NCBI RefSeq assembly: GCF_014502795.1
Contig: NZ_JACVHF010000002.1
Span: forward strand, 124,001-188,000
DNA length: 64,000 nt
Source: Heliobacterium chlorum
GTDB lineage: Bacteria; Bacillota; Desulfitobacteriia; Heliobacteriales; Heliobacteriaceae
Direction of reading: 5' to 3'
Shown: positions 43,596 through 51,954 of the stretch, piece by piece
How positions within the stretch are numbered: position 1 is the first letter of the stretch
Layout of the letters: the number at the start of each line of letters is the position of its first letter
Notes under the pieces: model-generated
Seen by the model: the letters and a program-made list of their open reading frames with translations, nothing else
Told to the model about the DNA's origin: nothing
Databases searched by the model: none
Translations under genes and position numbers: made by a program

Positions 43596-44774
43596 ATGAC
43601 CACGATCATTCGCGGCGCTCAGGTGCTGACGATGGCTGGGGAAAGCTACGATCCCGGCCTTGTGGCCTTTGATGAGGAAGGTATCATTACGTGGGTGGGA
43701 CCCGACATAGGGGTCCTGCCTCCTTTTTTAGCAGACGAAAATGCCCAAATCATCGATGGAACAGGTAAACTGCTTTTACCGGGTTTCATCGATGCCCATT
43801 GCCATGTGGGCATCGTGGAGGAAATCGCCCCTGTCGAGGGGGACGATCTGAACGAAATATCTGATCCCATCACGCCACATCTGCAAGCCTTAGACGGCGT
43901 CAATCCCTCCGATCCCGCTTTTCAGGACGCCTTGTCAGGAGGCGTCACGACAGTCTGCATCTTACCGGGGAGTGCAAACGTCATCGGTGGGCAGGCGGTG
44001 GTGATGAAAACGGGCGGTCCCCTGGCAGATCGGGTTCTGCAAAATCGTGGGGCCATGAAAGGTGCCCTTGGGGAAAACCCCAAACGGGTCTATGGCAAGC
44101 AGAAAAAAGCGCCGATCACGCGGATGGCTTCGGCGGCGCTCTTGCGGGAAGCGCTGGTGCGGGCAAAAGCATACCGGGAAAAGCAGGATTATGCCGCAGC
44201 CGACCCTGCTAAAGCGCCAGAGCCCGATTTGCGCTGGGAGGCGCTTCGACCCCTGCTGGATGGAGAGATTCCCTTGCGGATCCATGCCCACCGGGCTGAT
44301 GATTTATTGACAGCGATTCGTATCGGCAAAGAATTCGGTCTTCGAATGGTTCTTGAGCATTGTACGGAAGGCCATCTCATCGCCAAGGAGGTGGCCCAAG
44401 CGGCTGTTCCCGCCGTCGTCGGCCCCTCCTTGGTAAACCGGGCCAAGGTGGAAATGAAGGAAATCAGCCCGGCTACTGCCGGCGCTTTACATCGGGCCGG
44501 CGTTCTGGTCGCCTTGATGACCGATCACCCTGTCATCCCGATCCAGTACCTCCCCCTTTGCGGCGGTCTCGCCGTCCGCTTTGGCATGGAGGAGGAAGCA
44601 GCCCTTAAGGCAATCACCATCAATCCGGCTCAAATCCTGGGAATCGACGATCGATTGGGGAGCCTGGAACAGGGCAAGCAGGCCGATGTGGTCCTATGGG
44701 ATGGTCATCCCTTTGATACCCGCAGCCATGTCGAACGGGTTTGGGTCAAAGGCATGGAGATTGTTGGAAAATAG
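43596..44774 (+). CDS. Amidohydrolase family protein
   Basis: A 392-residue metal-dependent hydrolase of the amidohydrolase superfamily, close to imidazolonepropionase-like members. The first metal motif HxH is in FIDAHCHVG (near residue 70); later motifs are RIHAHRADD, LEHCTEGH and MTDHPVIP with the catalytic Asp. The C-terminal GSLEQGKQADVVLWDGHPFD is typical. The substrate is unknown. It is in one unit with the asparaginase II gene. Confidence 0.9.
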   Translation: MTTIIRGAQVLTMAGESYDPGLVAFDEEGIITWVGPDIGVLPPFLADENAQIIDGTGKLLLPGFIDAHCHVGIVEEIAPVEGDDLNEISDPITPHLQALDGVNPSDPAFQDALSGGVTTVCILPGSANVIGGQAVVMKTGGPLADRVLQNRGAMKGALGENPKRVYGKQKKAPITRMASAALLREALVRAKAYREKQDYAAADPAKAPEPDLRWEALRPLLDGEIPLRIHAHRADDLLTAIRIGKEFGLRMVLEHCTEGHLIAKEVAQAAVPAVVGPSLVNRAKVEMKEISPATAGALHRAGVLVALMTDHPVIPIQYLPLCGGLAVRFGMEEEAALKAITINPAQILGIDDRLGSLEQGKQADVVLWDGHPFDTRSHVERVWVKGMEIVGK

Positions 44775-44825
44775 TGCTTCTACCCATTAATCCCCAAATT
44801 TCCTCATACTTTTTCGAAACATGGC

Positions 44826-44897
44826 AGGAATTCTAACAAAAAACTAGAATTGGTAAATATAAGATGAGATGTAAAAAGTATGTCGGAAATTGTCGAG
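44826..44897 (+). promoter_or_regulatory. Sigma-H-like promoter and Spo0A-like boxes before spo0F
   Basis: AGGAATT (44826-44832) and GAAT (44847-44850) with 14 bases between match the Bacillus sigma-H form AGGAWWT-N12-14-GAAT. Downstream are TGTCGGA (44881-44887) and TGTCGAG (44891-44897), each one base off the Spo0A box TGTCGAA and exactly ten bases apart. Both features fit control of a phosphorelay gene. Confidence 0.6.
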
Positions 44898-44920
44898 TTA
44901 AGTCGAGGGGGTTTGCAGGG

Positions 44921-45355
44921 ATGAAGTCAGATAGAAAGATATTGGTAGTCGATGACCAGACTGGTGTCCGTTCACTTTTACGAATCATCCTTCAGGATGC
45001 TGGCTATGAAGTGATCACTGTGGGCAACGGGCTGGATGCATTGCGAAAAGTGGAAGAATTGAACCCCCCTCTTGTATTGATGGATGTACGCATGCCCGGG
45101 TTGGACGGGTTTCAGGCTATGGAGCGGATGTTGAAAATCAATCACGACATCAAAGTCGTTTTAATGACAGCTTACTCCGATGAAGCATTGATTCAGCGGG
45201 CCTTAGAACAAGGTGCTATTGATTACATGACCAAACCCTTCGACGTCTATGAATTACGAAAGCGGATCGATACATTGTGGGAAACTGTCATCGAAGAAAG
45301 CCGATGGGAGAAGTCGACTAAGAGGGAAGAAAATCTACGGGTATGTAATTCGTGA
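44921..45355 (+). CDS. spo0F: Spo0F-like response regulator
   Basis: A 144-residue single receiver domain with KILVVDDQTGVRSLL, the phospho-acceptor D55 in LVLMDVRMPG, TAYSDEA and Lys in MTKPFD. The sequence is strongly like Spo0F, which relays phosphate in the sporulation phosphorelay. It is about 20 residues longer than B. subtilis Spo0F, with a charged C-terminal tail (SRWEKSTKREENLR). I take ATG 44921, nine bases after AGGGGGT. The sigma-H-like promoter supports the assignment. A role as a generic receiver cannot be ruled out. Confidence 0.8.
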   Translation: MKSDRKILVVDDQTGVRSLLRIILQDAGYEVITVGNGLDALRKVEELNPPLVLMDVRMPGLDGFQAMERMLKINHDIKVVLMTAYSDEALIQRALEQGAIDYMTKPFDVYELRKRIDTLWETVIEESRWEKSTKREENLRVCNS

Positions 45356-45373
45356 CAGGTCTTTTGGATATAA

Positions 45374-45415
45374 AGGTTGCCCTTGCGGGGCGGCCTTTTC
45401 TTTTTTTGCAGGGTT
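45374..45415 (+). terminator. Intrinsic terminator after spo0F
   Basis: GGTTGCCC pairs with GGGCGGCC through G-U pairs, followed by TTTTCTTTTTTT. Confidence 0.8.
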
Positions 45416-45463
45416 TTGCTATTTTAAATGTTTTCGTGTAGGATGGAAATAGGAGGGGTACTT

Positions 45464-46030
45464 GTGAGTCGTCAAAGGGAACTAGCTGATTATGAGTCCC
45501 TTACCAAGGAATGCCGCGCTTGTCCGCTGCGGGAAGGTTGTAATCAGGTCGTATTCGGAGAAGGGAACCCTGAGGCGCGCCTCATGCTTGTTGGTGAAGG
45601 GCCTGGAGCTGATGAAGACCGCTTAGGCAGTCCATTCGTCGGTGCCGCCGGGCAATTATTAAACAAGATTTTAGATGCCGGCCGCTTCCCGCGGAATGAG
45701 GTATACATATGCAATGTCGTCAAATGTCGGCCGCCGTCTAATCGCCTTCCCTTACCGAACGAGGTAAAAGCCTGCTTACCCCACTTAGAACGGCAGATTG
45801 AACTGATCAATCCAGAGATCATTATCTGCTTAGGGGCCTTAGCTACACAGGTATTGGTCGATCCGAAAGCCCGGATCACTCGGGACCGGGGAAAATGGGT
45901 CCGTAAAGAAGGCCGGTTGATCATGCCTACGTTCCATCCGGCGGCACTGCTGCGGGATCCGTCGAAAAAACGGCCCGTCTGGGAGGATATACAAAAGGTG
46001 ATGGCTGTGTATCATGCGGAGTGGAAATAA
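45464..46030 (+). CDS. Uracil-DNA glycosylase, family 4
   Basis: A 188-residue [4Fe-4S] DNA repair enzyme that removes uracil. The family marks are CRACPLREGC near residue 15, GEGPGADEDRLGSPFVGAAGQLL (active site), NVVKCRPPSNRLP and HPAALLRDPSK. Four Cys for the cluster are present. The GTG at 45464 has AGGAGGGG five bases upstream. It stands before tsaE without clear coupling. Confidence 0.92.
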   Translation: MSRQRELADYESLTKECRACPLREGCNQVVFGEGNPEARLMLVGEGPGADEDRLGSPFVGAAGQLLNKILDAGRFPRNEVYICNVVKCRPPSNRLPLPNEVKACLPHLERQIELINPEIIICLGALATQVLVDPKARITRDRGKWVRKEGRLIMPTFHPAALLRDPSKKRPVWEDIQKVMAVYHAEWK

Positions 46031-46088
46031 TATAGACGTGGCTGAATAGTGCAATAATCCATAGTTTTAGATTAAGGAGCTCTGACGC

Positions 46089-46604
46089 TTGTACGAATCA
46101 TCTTGGCAAGGATTTTTACCTGACGAGAGGGCCACAGAAGCCCTGGGAGGTTGGTTGGCCCAGCGGGTGAGGTCTGGCGATATTCTATTGTTGTATGGGG
46201 ATTTGGGCGCCGGGAAGACGACCTTGGTTCGGGGGATGGCTCGCAGCTTAGGTTATGAAGGGCGGGTGACGAGTCCGACCTTTACCTTGGTGCATGAATA
46301 TGAAGGGAGCCTTTCCCTCTATCATTTCGATCTTTATCGCCTCGACGATCCCGAAGAGGTCTGGGATATCGGTTGGTCCGATTATCTTCGGGGAGAGGGC
46401 GTACTCTGTGTGGAGTGGCCTGAACGGTTAGACCATCTGTTGCCTGAAGAGGCCTTGACGATCCGGTTAACACGAGACGATTCGGCTAGTGCTGACGAAG
46501 GCCGTCGTGTGGAACTGATGGGTCGCGGCGAAAAAGCGCTGGCATTGGTAAAGGAGTTGGAAACGGCGTGTACGTCTTTGGACTGGATTGCTCCACTCGG
46601 GTAA
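46089..46604 (+). CDS. tsaE: TsaE, tRNA t6A modification ATPase
   Basis: A 171-residue P-loop ATPase, required with TsaB and TsaD for N6-threonylcarbamoyladenosine in tRNA. The P-loop GDLGAGKTTLVRG is near residue 38, followed by VTSPTFTLVHEY and YHFDLYRL. The TTG start is nine bases after AAGGAG. It overlaps tsaB by 37 bases, a common arrangement. Confidence 0.95.
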   Translation: MYESSWQGFLPDERATEALGGWLAQRVRSGDILLLYGDLGAGKTTLVRGMARSLGYEGRVTSPTFTLVHEYEGSLSLYHFDLYRLDDPEEVWDIGWSDYLRGEGVLCVEWPERLDHLLPEEALTIRLTRDDSASADEGRRVELMGRGEKALALVKELETACTSLDWIAPLG

Positions 46605-47326
46605 CCGGCTTGGCTATCGTTGATGACAGCCAGGTTGTGGCCGAGATATTTCTACATAATGATCGACCTCACTCGAAGCGCTTAATGCCGGCAATAGAGC
46701 AACTCTTTTCCCTGGCAGGGCTTACGCTGCAAGATATGCATGGACTGGCCATCGCGACGGGTCCGGGATCCTTTACAGGCTTGCGCATCGGCATGGCAAC
46801 GATTAAAGGGATGGCTCACCCGCTCGGGCTGCCGATCGTCGGCGTGCCTACGTTAGATGGGTTAGCTCGCAACGCCTGGCCTTATGAAGGGATTGTTTGT
46901 CCCATCTTGGACGCCCGCAAGTCGGAAGTGTATACGTGTCTTTACCGCAGCGGCACTGAAGAAATGGAAAAGGTGACCGATTACCAGGCTATTCACCCTG
47001 AAAAACTCATGGAACAACTTCGCTCCTATCTGGCCGAAGCCGAAGTAACTTATGCGGGCAGAGCGAAGGAGAGACAGACGGTCCTTTTCGTCGGAGACGC
47101 AGTGCCTGTGTACCGGGAACTGTTTACAGAGGGACTGAAGGAGAAAGCGCTGTTCGCGACTGCCGAAACGGGCTATCCGCGAGGAAGCCAGGTGGCTCGC
47201 CTCGGCTGGGAACGGCTTCGCCAAGGCCACAGAGACGATCTGCACCAGTTAGCCCCCTTTTATTTGCGTCAATCGGAAGCAGAAGTGAATTGGGCCAAAA
47301 AACAGGGCTGCTTGCCAGGGGTGTGA
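46568..47326 (+). CDS. tsaB: TsaB, tRNA t6A modification scaffold protein
   Basis: A 252-residue ASKHA-fold protein that binds TsaD. The family marks are FGLDCSTRVTGLAIV at the N-terminus and GLAIATGPGSFTGLRIGMATIKG near residue 60. It is in one unit with tsaE and rimI. TsaD is encoded 3 kb downstream rather than directly after rimI as in many Firmicutes. Confidence 0.95.
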   Translation: MYVFGLDCSTRVTGLAIVDDSQVVAEIFLHNDRPHSKRLMPAIEQLFSLAGLTLQDMHGLAIATGPGSFTGLRIGMATIKGMAHPLGLPIVGVPTLDGLARNAWPYEGIVCPILDARKSEVYTCLYRSGTEEMEKVTDYQAIHPEKLMEQLRSYLAEAEVTYAGRAKERQTVLFVGDAVPVYRELFTEGLKEKALFATAETGYPRGSQVARLGWERLRQGHRDDLHQLAPFYLRQSEAEVNWAKKQGCLPGV

Positions 47327-47329
47327 ACG

Positions 47330-47854
47330 ATGAAAATTAAAGGCGGCAAGGTTTCTTTTCGGCCCATGACGATAGACGACCTTGATGCGGTCATGGAAAT
47401 AGAATGCCAATCCTTTCCGACTCCATGGAGCCGCAGCTCTTTTGTCCTTGAGTTAACTGAAAGCAGCCTCTCGCACTACTGGGTTTGCCTCTTTTACCCA
47501 GAAAGTTCATCGGAATCGGATCAGGGCCGGGTGATCGGCTATGCGGGCACATGGGCCATCTTGGATGAAGTCCATATTACCACCATCGCGATTCACCGGG
47601 ACTGGCGAGGAAAGGGACTCGGCGAAGCTCTGTTGAACTTTATCTTTTTGGAGTCTATCCTCAAAGGCGGTGAGCGGATCACCTTGGAGGTTCGCCCGTC
47701 CAATGAGAGTGCGATTGCGCTATACCGCAAGATAGGTTTTCAAGACGTGGGCCGACGTCGCGGTTACTACACCGACACGGGTGAGGATGCGATCATCATG
47801 TGGCGGGATTTGCGTAAAGCCGAAGAGGAACAGCAGGGCAAAGCAGGATTTTGA
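47330..47854 (+). CDS. rimI: RimI-type ribosomal protein alanine N-acetyltransferase
   Basis: A 174-residue GNAT acetyltransferase. The acetyl-CoA motif HRDWRGKGLGEALL (R/QxxGxG/A) is near residue 88, followed by LEVRPSNESAIALYRKIGF. RimI acetylates the N-terminal Ala of S18. The gap to tsaB is three bases. A perfect hairpin, ATGTCTTC-N5-GAAGACAT, covers the stop codon (47854-47874) but lacks a T-run. Confidence 0.93.
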   Translation: MKIKGGKVSFRPMTIDDLDAVMEIECQSFPTPWSRSSFVLELTESSLSHYWVCLFYPESSSESDQGRVIGYAGTWAILDEVHITTIAIHRDWRGKGLGEALLNFIFLESILKGGERITLEVRPSNESAIALYRKIGFQDVGRRRGYYTDTGEDAIIMWRDLRKAEEEQQGKAGF

Positions 47855-47919
47855 TGTCTTCATGACGAAGACATAGGTACGACCTTTCCAGTATTTTCAG
47901 AAAGGCAGGTAGGGTACCT

Positions 47920-48309
47920 ATGAACGTCGGTGAAAAAATGGTTTCCCCAGCGATTACGACAGGGCTGACAACACCGATTCGTGATGCCTTACAAGTCATG
48001 ACTCAGAATACGGTACGACGACTGCCCGTAGTCGACCATCATGATCGACTAGTCGGGATCATAGCCTTTCATGATATTGACAAAGCGATGCGTTCGGCCG
48101 GTATTATTCCACTGACCCCTGTCGAATGGGTGATGACGAAAAATCCTGTCTATTGTGAAGTGCAGACCCCTTTAGCCGATGCGGTGCGACTGATGCGCCG
48201 GTATAAGGTCAGCGTTTTGCCTGTTTTGGAAGGGGAAAAAGTGGTGGGCATTCTTTCGGTCAGTGATGTGCTCGATTTGTGTGCCCAGTTACTCGAGGGA
48301 AGCAATTGA
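47920..48309 (+). CDS. CBS-pair domain protein
   Basis: A 129-residue protein consisting of one CBS pair (about 5-60 and 70-125), with motifs RRLPVVDHHDRLVGIIAFHDI and VSVLPVLEGEKVVGILSVSDVL. It likely binds adenine nucleotides. The start has GAAAGGCAGG upstream. A terminator follows, so it may be transcribed alone or at the end of the tsaE-rimI unit. It is not close in sequence to the CBS protein at 38.1 kb. Confidence 0.88.
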   Translation: MNVGEKMVSPAITTGLTTPIRDALQVMTQNTVRRLPVVDHHDRLVGIIAFHDIDKAMRSAGIIPLTPVEWVMTKNPVYCEVQTPLADAVRLMRRYKVSVLPVLEGEKVVGILSVSDVLDLCAQLLEGSN

Positions 48310-48319
48310 GAAAACTAGC

Positions 48320-48349
48320 GTAACCCTGCTTGGCGGCAGGGTTTTTCGA
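48320..48349 (+). terminator. Intrinsic terminator
   Basis: AACCCTGC pairs with GCAGGGTT around a short loop and is followed by TTTTC. Confidence 0.8.
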
Positions 48350-48406
48350 TCCTTCTCATGGCGAAAAGGGATCAGGCCCCGCCGGTGAATAGAAGGGATG
48401 GATAAT

Positions 48407-49201
48407 ATGCTGATTGTGGGGGAGAAGATTAATACTGGGCGACCCGGCATTGAAGGCGCCATTATTTCTCGGAACGTGGCCCTCATACAGGATCTTGCCC
48501 TACGTCAGAAACTCTCTGGTGCTGATGTTTTAGATCTGAATTGTACGACCATGCGCCACCGAGAACCGGAGGGGCTCAGTTGGCTCGTAGAAACGGTCCA
48601 GACGGTCGTTAACGAACCGGTATGTTTAGACAGCCCTAACCCGGTCGCTCTAGAAGCGGCGTTGAAAGTACACCGGGGACGGGCTTTTATCAATGCTATT
48701 TCGGCGGAAGAAACACGGTACCGGACGTTGATCCCTTTAGTGAAACAATACCGCTGTAAAGTAATCGCTCTTTGCCTAGACGATCAAGGTGTCCCTGAGA
48801 CGGTTGATCAGGAAATCGCTGTAGCCAACCGGTTGATGGAGCGGTTGACACAAGATGGTGTGGATGTGGACGATGTTTACCTCGATCCCTTGATTCGTCC
48901 CGTCGGGCAGGGAGAGCACTGGGGAAACTTCAGTCTGGAAGTCATCCGTCGTCTGCGCGGCGAATTTCCCGCCATGCACATCATCTGTGGTGTCTCGAAC
49001 ATTTCTTACAGTTTACCTGCCCGTGCTCTGCTGAACCGTACCTTTCTCACGCTGGCCATCAGCGCCGGCCTAGACGGAGCCATCCTCGACCCGGAAAACA
49101 AAAACTTAATGGCGTCGCTGCGGGCCGCAGAGGCGCTGCTGCAAAAAGATCCCGGCTTTCGCCGGTATGTGCTCGCCTTTCGGGAAGGGCAGCTAACGTA
49201 A
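48407..49201 (+). CDS. Pterin-binding methyltetrahydrofolate methyltransferase (AcsE/MtgA-like)
   Basis: A 264-residue TIM-barrel enzyme of the pterin-binding family. Marks are MLIVGEKINTG at the N-terminus, ADVLDLNCTT, CLDSPNPVALEAAL and CGVSNISYSLPARALLNRTFL. It should move the methyl group of methyl-THF to a corrinoid protein, as AcsE does in the Wood-Ljungdahl pathway. ATG 48407 has GAAGGG nine bases upstream. No corrinoid protein or acs gene is adjacent, so a role in glycine betaine or one-carbon demethylation is equally possible. The formate dehydrogenase at 55-61 kb would link to the same pathway. Confidence 0.85.
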   Translation: MLIVGEKINTGRPGIEGAIISRNVALIQDLALRQKLSGADVLDLNCTTMRHREPEGLSWLVETVQTVVNEPVCLDSPNPVALEAALKVHRGRAFINAISAEETRYRTLIPLVKQYRCKVIALCLDDQGVPETVDQEIAVANRLMERLTQDGVDVDDVYLDPLIRPVGQGEHWGNFSLEVIRRLRGEFPAMHIICGVSNISYSLPARALLNRTFLTLAISAGLDGAILDPENKNLMASLRAAEALLQKDPGFRRYVLAFREGQLT

Positions 49202-49287
49202 AGGACGCCACTGAAGCCAACCCTTAGGTGAGAAATCGTCTTGTCAAAAGACAATCGAAAATCCATCACTGAGAGAAGGTGTTCCGC

Positions 49288-49863
49288 TTGACCCATCTTT
49301 TTGACAGCCGCCAGTTTGCCAAATTAGACAATCCGCGAAGACAGGAACTGCTCCCTGTCGACAAGATGCTCGATCTGTTACAGGTCGAGAAGGGAAGTTA
49401 TCTTGCCGATCTCGGATGTGGTGTTGGCTATGTAACCATCCCTGCTGCCGAGAGGGTCGGACGGGAAGGTCACCTATTCGCCCTCGACCTGCAAGAACAG
49501 ATGATCATCGAGGGACGCCGGCGAAGCCAGGACGCAGGTCTTCGGAATATCGCGTGGATACTGAATCCAGAAGATTCTCTTCCCCTTCCGGCTAATTCCG
49601 TAGACGCTGTGATCATGGTCGCTGTATTTCATGAGTTGAAAAACCGAAGCGGCTATGTGGAGGAAGCCTATCGTATTCTTCGTGCAGGTGGACGGTTGGG
49701 CGTCGTAGACTGGAAGCCCGGTTTTACAGAAATAGGGCCTCCCCAGGACCATCGAGTGGCACCGGTGGAGGTCGAGGCATTGCTGGCTCAGAGGAATTTC
49801 AGCGATATATTGACCACGGACATCAGTGAGGGTTATTACATGACCGTCGGACAGAAAAAATAA
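49288..49863 (+). CDS. SAM-dependent class I methyltransferase
   Basis: A 191-residue Rossmann-fold methyltransferase. SAM motifs are LADLGCGVGYVTIPAA near residue 33 and LFALDLQEQMI; motif IV is DAVIMVAVFHEL and the UbiE-like post-motif is LRAGGRLGVVDWKPG. TTG 49288 is eight bases after GAGAGAAGG. The substrate is unknown; the FDSRQFAKLDNPRR start resembles a group of small methyltransferases linked to metal or metalloid modification, which I cannot confirm. Confidence 0.85.
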   Translation: MTHLFDSRQFAKLDNPRRQELLPVDKMLDLLQVEKGSYLADLGCGVGYVTIPAAERVGREGHLFALDLQEQMIIEGRRRSQDAGLRNIAWILNPEDSLPLPANSVDAVIMVAVFHELKNRSGYVEEAYRILRAGGRLGVVDWKPGFTEIGPPQDHRVAPVEVEALLAQRNFSDILTTDISEGYYMTVGQKK

Positions 49864-49874
49864 ACCCCTTTGGG

Positions 49875-49918
49875 TTGTCAACATACCGGTACGGGGTATA
49901 ATAAATGTAGATACCGGT
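49875..49918 (+). promoter_or_regulatory. Promoter with CsoR/CstR-like operator
   Basis: TTGTCA (49875-49880) and TATAAT (49897-49902) are 16 bases apart. The palindrome ATACCGGTACGGGGTAT (49883-49899) fills the spacer and overlaps the -10. It has the ATACC...GGTAT frame of CsoR-family sites and resembles the csoR operator at 34717. A half-copy, ATACCGGT, recurs at 49911. Confidence 0.6.
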
Positions 49919-49941
49919 TTATGAAAAAGGGGGAAGACTGG

Positions 49942-50238
49942 ATGGAATGGGCTGTTGATGTACAAGCCAAGCCGAAGCTGGCTGAGTGGAACAACGAAGT
50001 GACTGTGGAACTGCAGCGCTTATGTTCCGGCGGATGAACACCTTTGGACACATATGTCCCCTCGGTCCGAGGGGGCTTACCGGAAGAACCTGAATACTTT
50101 TTGACTGCGAATGTGGACGAGGTAACGATTCATTACCCTCGGATTTTGAAGTTGATCGATCCAAATAAACCTGCCCGGCTGATAAAAACAAAATGGCTCT
50201 TTGGCGGGGTCGATGTAGAAAACGTCCGGGTCTGGTAG
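49942..50238 (+). CDS. Possible small selenoprotein with in-frame TGA (98 aa)
   Basis: From ATG 49942 (eight bases after GGGGG) the frame runs 31 codons to a TGA at 50035-50037, then continues open in the same frame for 66 more codons to TAG. The TGA is in the context CSGG-U-TPLD, a CxxxU pattern. A hairpin with stem CCCCTCG / CGAGGGG and a GGUC-containing tip lies at 50058-50074, 20 bases after the TGA, like bacterial SECIS elements. The second half lacks its own ribosome binding site. If read as Sec, it is a 98-residue acidic redox protein with no family I recognise. A nonsense mutation is the alternative. Confidence 0.6.
50038..50078 (+). promoter_or_regulatory. SECIS-like hairpin after the in-frame TGA
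   Basis: GTCCCCTCG and CGAGGGGGC pair as a nine-base stem (with one G-T pair) around a very small loop that includes GGUC, at 50056-50076. Its tip is about 26 bases from the TGA; E. coli fdhF has a G-G-U-C tip at a comparable distance. This is a match by eye only. Confidence 0.5.
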
Positions 50239-50249
50239 AGGTGTTTACA

Positions 50250-51296
50250 TTGACGTTATTTTCACTGCGTGGACCGGCCCGTGAGGCCGGTCGCTTTATA
50301 TTAGGACTGGAAACGAGCTGTGATGAGACATCGGCAGCCGTGTTGAAAGACGGGAAGGAAATCCTGTCCAATGTGATTTCTTCGCAGATCACCACCCACC
50401 AGCGTTTTGGCGGCGTCGTTCCCGAGATCGCCTCGCGGAAACATATGGAGAATATCACCGGGGTGGTCGATAGTGCCCTCGAAGAGGCAGGAATCGGCTG
50501 GGATGATCTGACGGCCATCGCCGTGACGAGCGGGCCGGGCCTTGTGGGGGCGCTCCTCGTCGGAGTTGCCTATGCGAAAGGGGCCGCCATGGCCCGAAAA
50601 CTGCCTTTAGTCGGTGTTCACCATATTGAAGGGCATATTTACGCCAACTTATTGACGGAGAGGGAACTTTCTTTTCCCTTGCTCTGCCTCGTCGTATCGG
50701 GCGGACATACTCATCTTGTACGTCTTTTGGAGCATGGACGTTTGGAGATCATCGGTTCTACCCGCGACGACGCTGCTGGCGAAGCTTTTGACAAGGTTGC
50801 CCGGGCGCTTGGGCTTGGGTACCCCGGTGGTCCCTTGATCGAGAAACTGGCGAGGGAAGGCTCTATCGAGGCTTATGATCTACCTCGGGCGTGGCTCGAA
50901 GGCAGCTATGACTTCAGCTTCAGCGGCTTGAAATCGGCCGTCCTTAACCTGCTGAACCGGGCGAAGCAGCGCGGCGAAGAGATCCACAAGGCTGGCTTGG
51001 CCGCCTCTTTTCAGGAGGCCGTTGTCGATGTGCTCATTCAAAAGACCTGTCGAGCAGCTCGAGAGTCTAATGCGGAGACGGTGCTGCTTGCCGGCGGCGT
51101 GGCCGCAAACGGGTACCTGCGGGAACGTCTACGGGAAGCCCTGGCTGCCGACGGCCGTCGTCTTGTTGTTCCGCCGCTGATCCTCTGCACCGATAATGCA
51201 GCCATGATCGCCTGCGCCGGATATCACCGGTTGATGCGGGGAGAGACAGCCGCTGTCGATTTAAATGCGGTGGCCGATTGGCCTCTGGGGACCTGA
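50250..51296 (+). CDS. tsaD: TsaD, tRNA N6-adenosine threonylcarbamoyltransferase
   Basis: A 348-residue ASKHA-fold enzyme (formerly Gcp) that transfers threonylcarbamoyl to A37 of tRNA. Marks are [28 protein letters not shown], the metal motif [14 protein letters not shown] and [12 protein letters not shown] 50250 is six bases after TAGAGGTG; a GTG at 50241 is possible. The N-terminal residues before ILGLETSC (LREAGRF-like) are longer than usual. It lies 12 bases after the TGA-containing ORF. TsaE and TsaB are 3-4 kb upstream. Confidence 0.96.
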   Translation: MTLFSLRGPAREAGRFILGLETSCDETSAAVLKDGKEILSNVISSQITTHQRFGGVVPEIASRKHMENITGVVDSALEEAGIGWDDLTAIAVTSGPGLVGALLVGVAYAKGAAMARKLPLVGVHHIEGHIYANLLTERELSFPLLCLVVSGGHTHLVRLLEHGRLEIIGSTRDDAAGEAFDKVARALGLGYPGGPLIEKLAREGSIEAYDLPRAWLEGSYDFSFSGLKSAVLNLLNRAKQRGEEIHKAGLAASFQEAVVDVLIQKTCRAARESNAETVLLAGGVAANGYLRERLREALAADGRRLVVPPLILCTDNAAMIACAGYHRLMRGETAAVDLNAVADWPLGT

Positions 51297-51309
51297 AAGG
51301 AGAAGAAAC

Positions 51310-51954
51310 ATGCAAGACATCGCTGAAGAGATTCTTCATTACGGCCGGTTGCTCATTACCAAAGGTCTGGTGACAGGATCGGGAGGAAATATCAGTCACC
51401 GGTTGCCGGAAGGGGACAAGATCCTGATTACCCCCAGCGGCATGTCCTATGACAAGTTGGTTCTCGACGATTTGGTGGTCTTGGATATTGCCTCCGGTGA
51501 GGTGGTATTAGGCCATCGAAAACCTTCAATCGAGCAGGGAATGCACCGGGCGATCTACTTGCACCGCCCTGACGTGAACGCGGTGATTCATTGCCATTCG
51601 AGATACGCCACGGCGGTGGCTACGACACGCAAAGACTTTCCTCCTGCACTGGACAACATGGTCACCTTCTTCGGCGGCGGAGTGAAGACGGCTTGCCATG
51701 CAGCCATCGGGACGCCCGAATTAGCCAACCATGTCATCGAGGCCTTAGGCGATGGCCCGGTGGCGCTGTTGGCCAATCATGGCTCTGTCGCCGTAGCAAA
51801 ACGATTAGATCAAGCTTTTACCTTAGCGGAACTGCTGGAAGAATGCGCTATGGTCTACCTGTTGTCTTTTTTAGCCGGCGGTCCTGCAGTGCTCACCGAT
51901 GAAGAAGTAGAGCATGAACGGAACTGGTTATCCGGTAAGTACGGCTTAAAGTAG
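51310..51954 (+). CDS. Class II aldolase (L-fuculose-phosphate aldolase-like)
   Basis: A 214-residue zinc aldolase. The family blocks are TGSGGNISHRL, ITPSGMSYD, the zinc ligands in HCHSRYATAVA and ALLANHGSVAVA. It cleaves sugar phosphates to dihydroxyacetone phosphate and an aldehyde. The ATG follows GAAAGGAG. It is in the tsaD unit and is followed by a terminator. Methylthioribulose or 5'-deoxyribose salvage is a possible role; no other salvage gene is here. Confidence 0.9.
   Translation: MQDIAEEILHYGRLLITKGLVTGSGGNISHRLPEGDKILITPSGMSYDKLVLDDLVVLDIASGEVVLGHRKPSIEQGMHRAIYLHRPDVNAVIHCHSRYATAVATTRKDFPPALDNMVTFFGGGVKTACHAAIGTPELANHVIEALGDGPVALLANHGSVAVAKRLDQAFTLAELLEECAMVYLLSFLAGGPAVLTDEEVEHERNWLSGKYGLK

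Noticed and set aside
47854-47874. Terminator at the rimI stop
   Set aside because: The hairpin is perfect but no T-run follows, so it is not called as a terminator.
50044-50238. A separate gene made of the second half of the TGA-containing ORF
   Set aside because: Its only start is a TTG without a ribosome binding site, it keeps the frame of the first half, and it begins seven bases after the TGA. One gene with an in-frame TGA explains it better.
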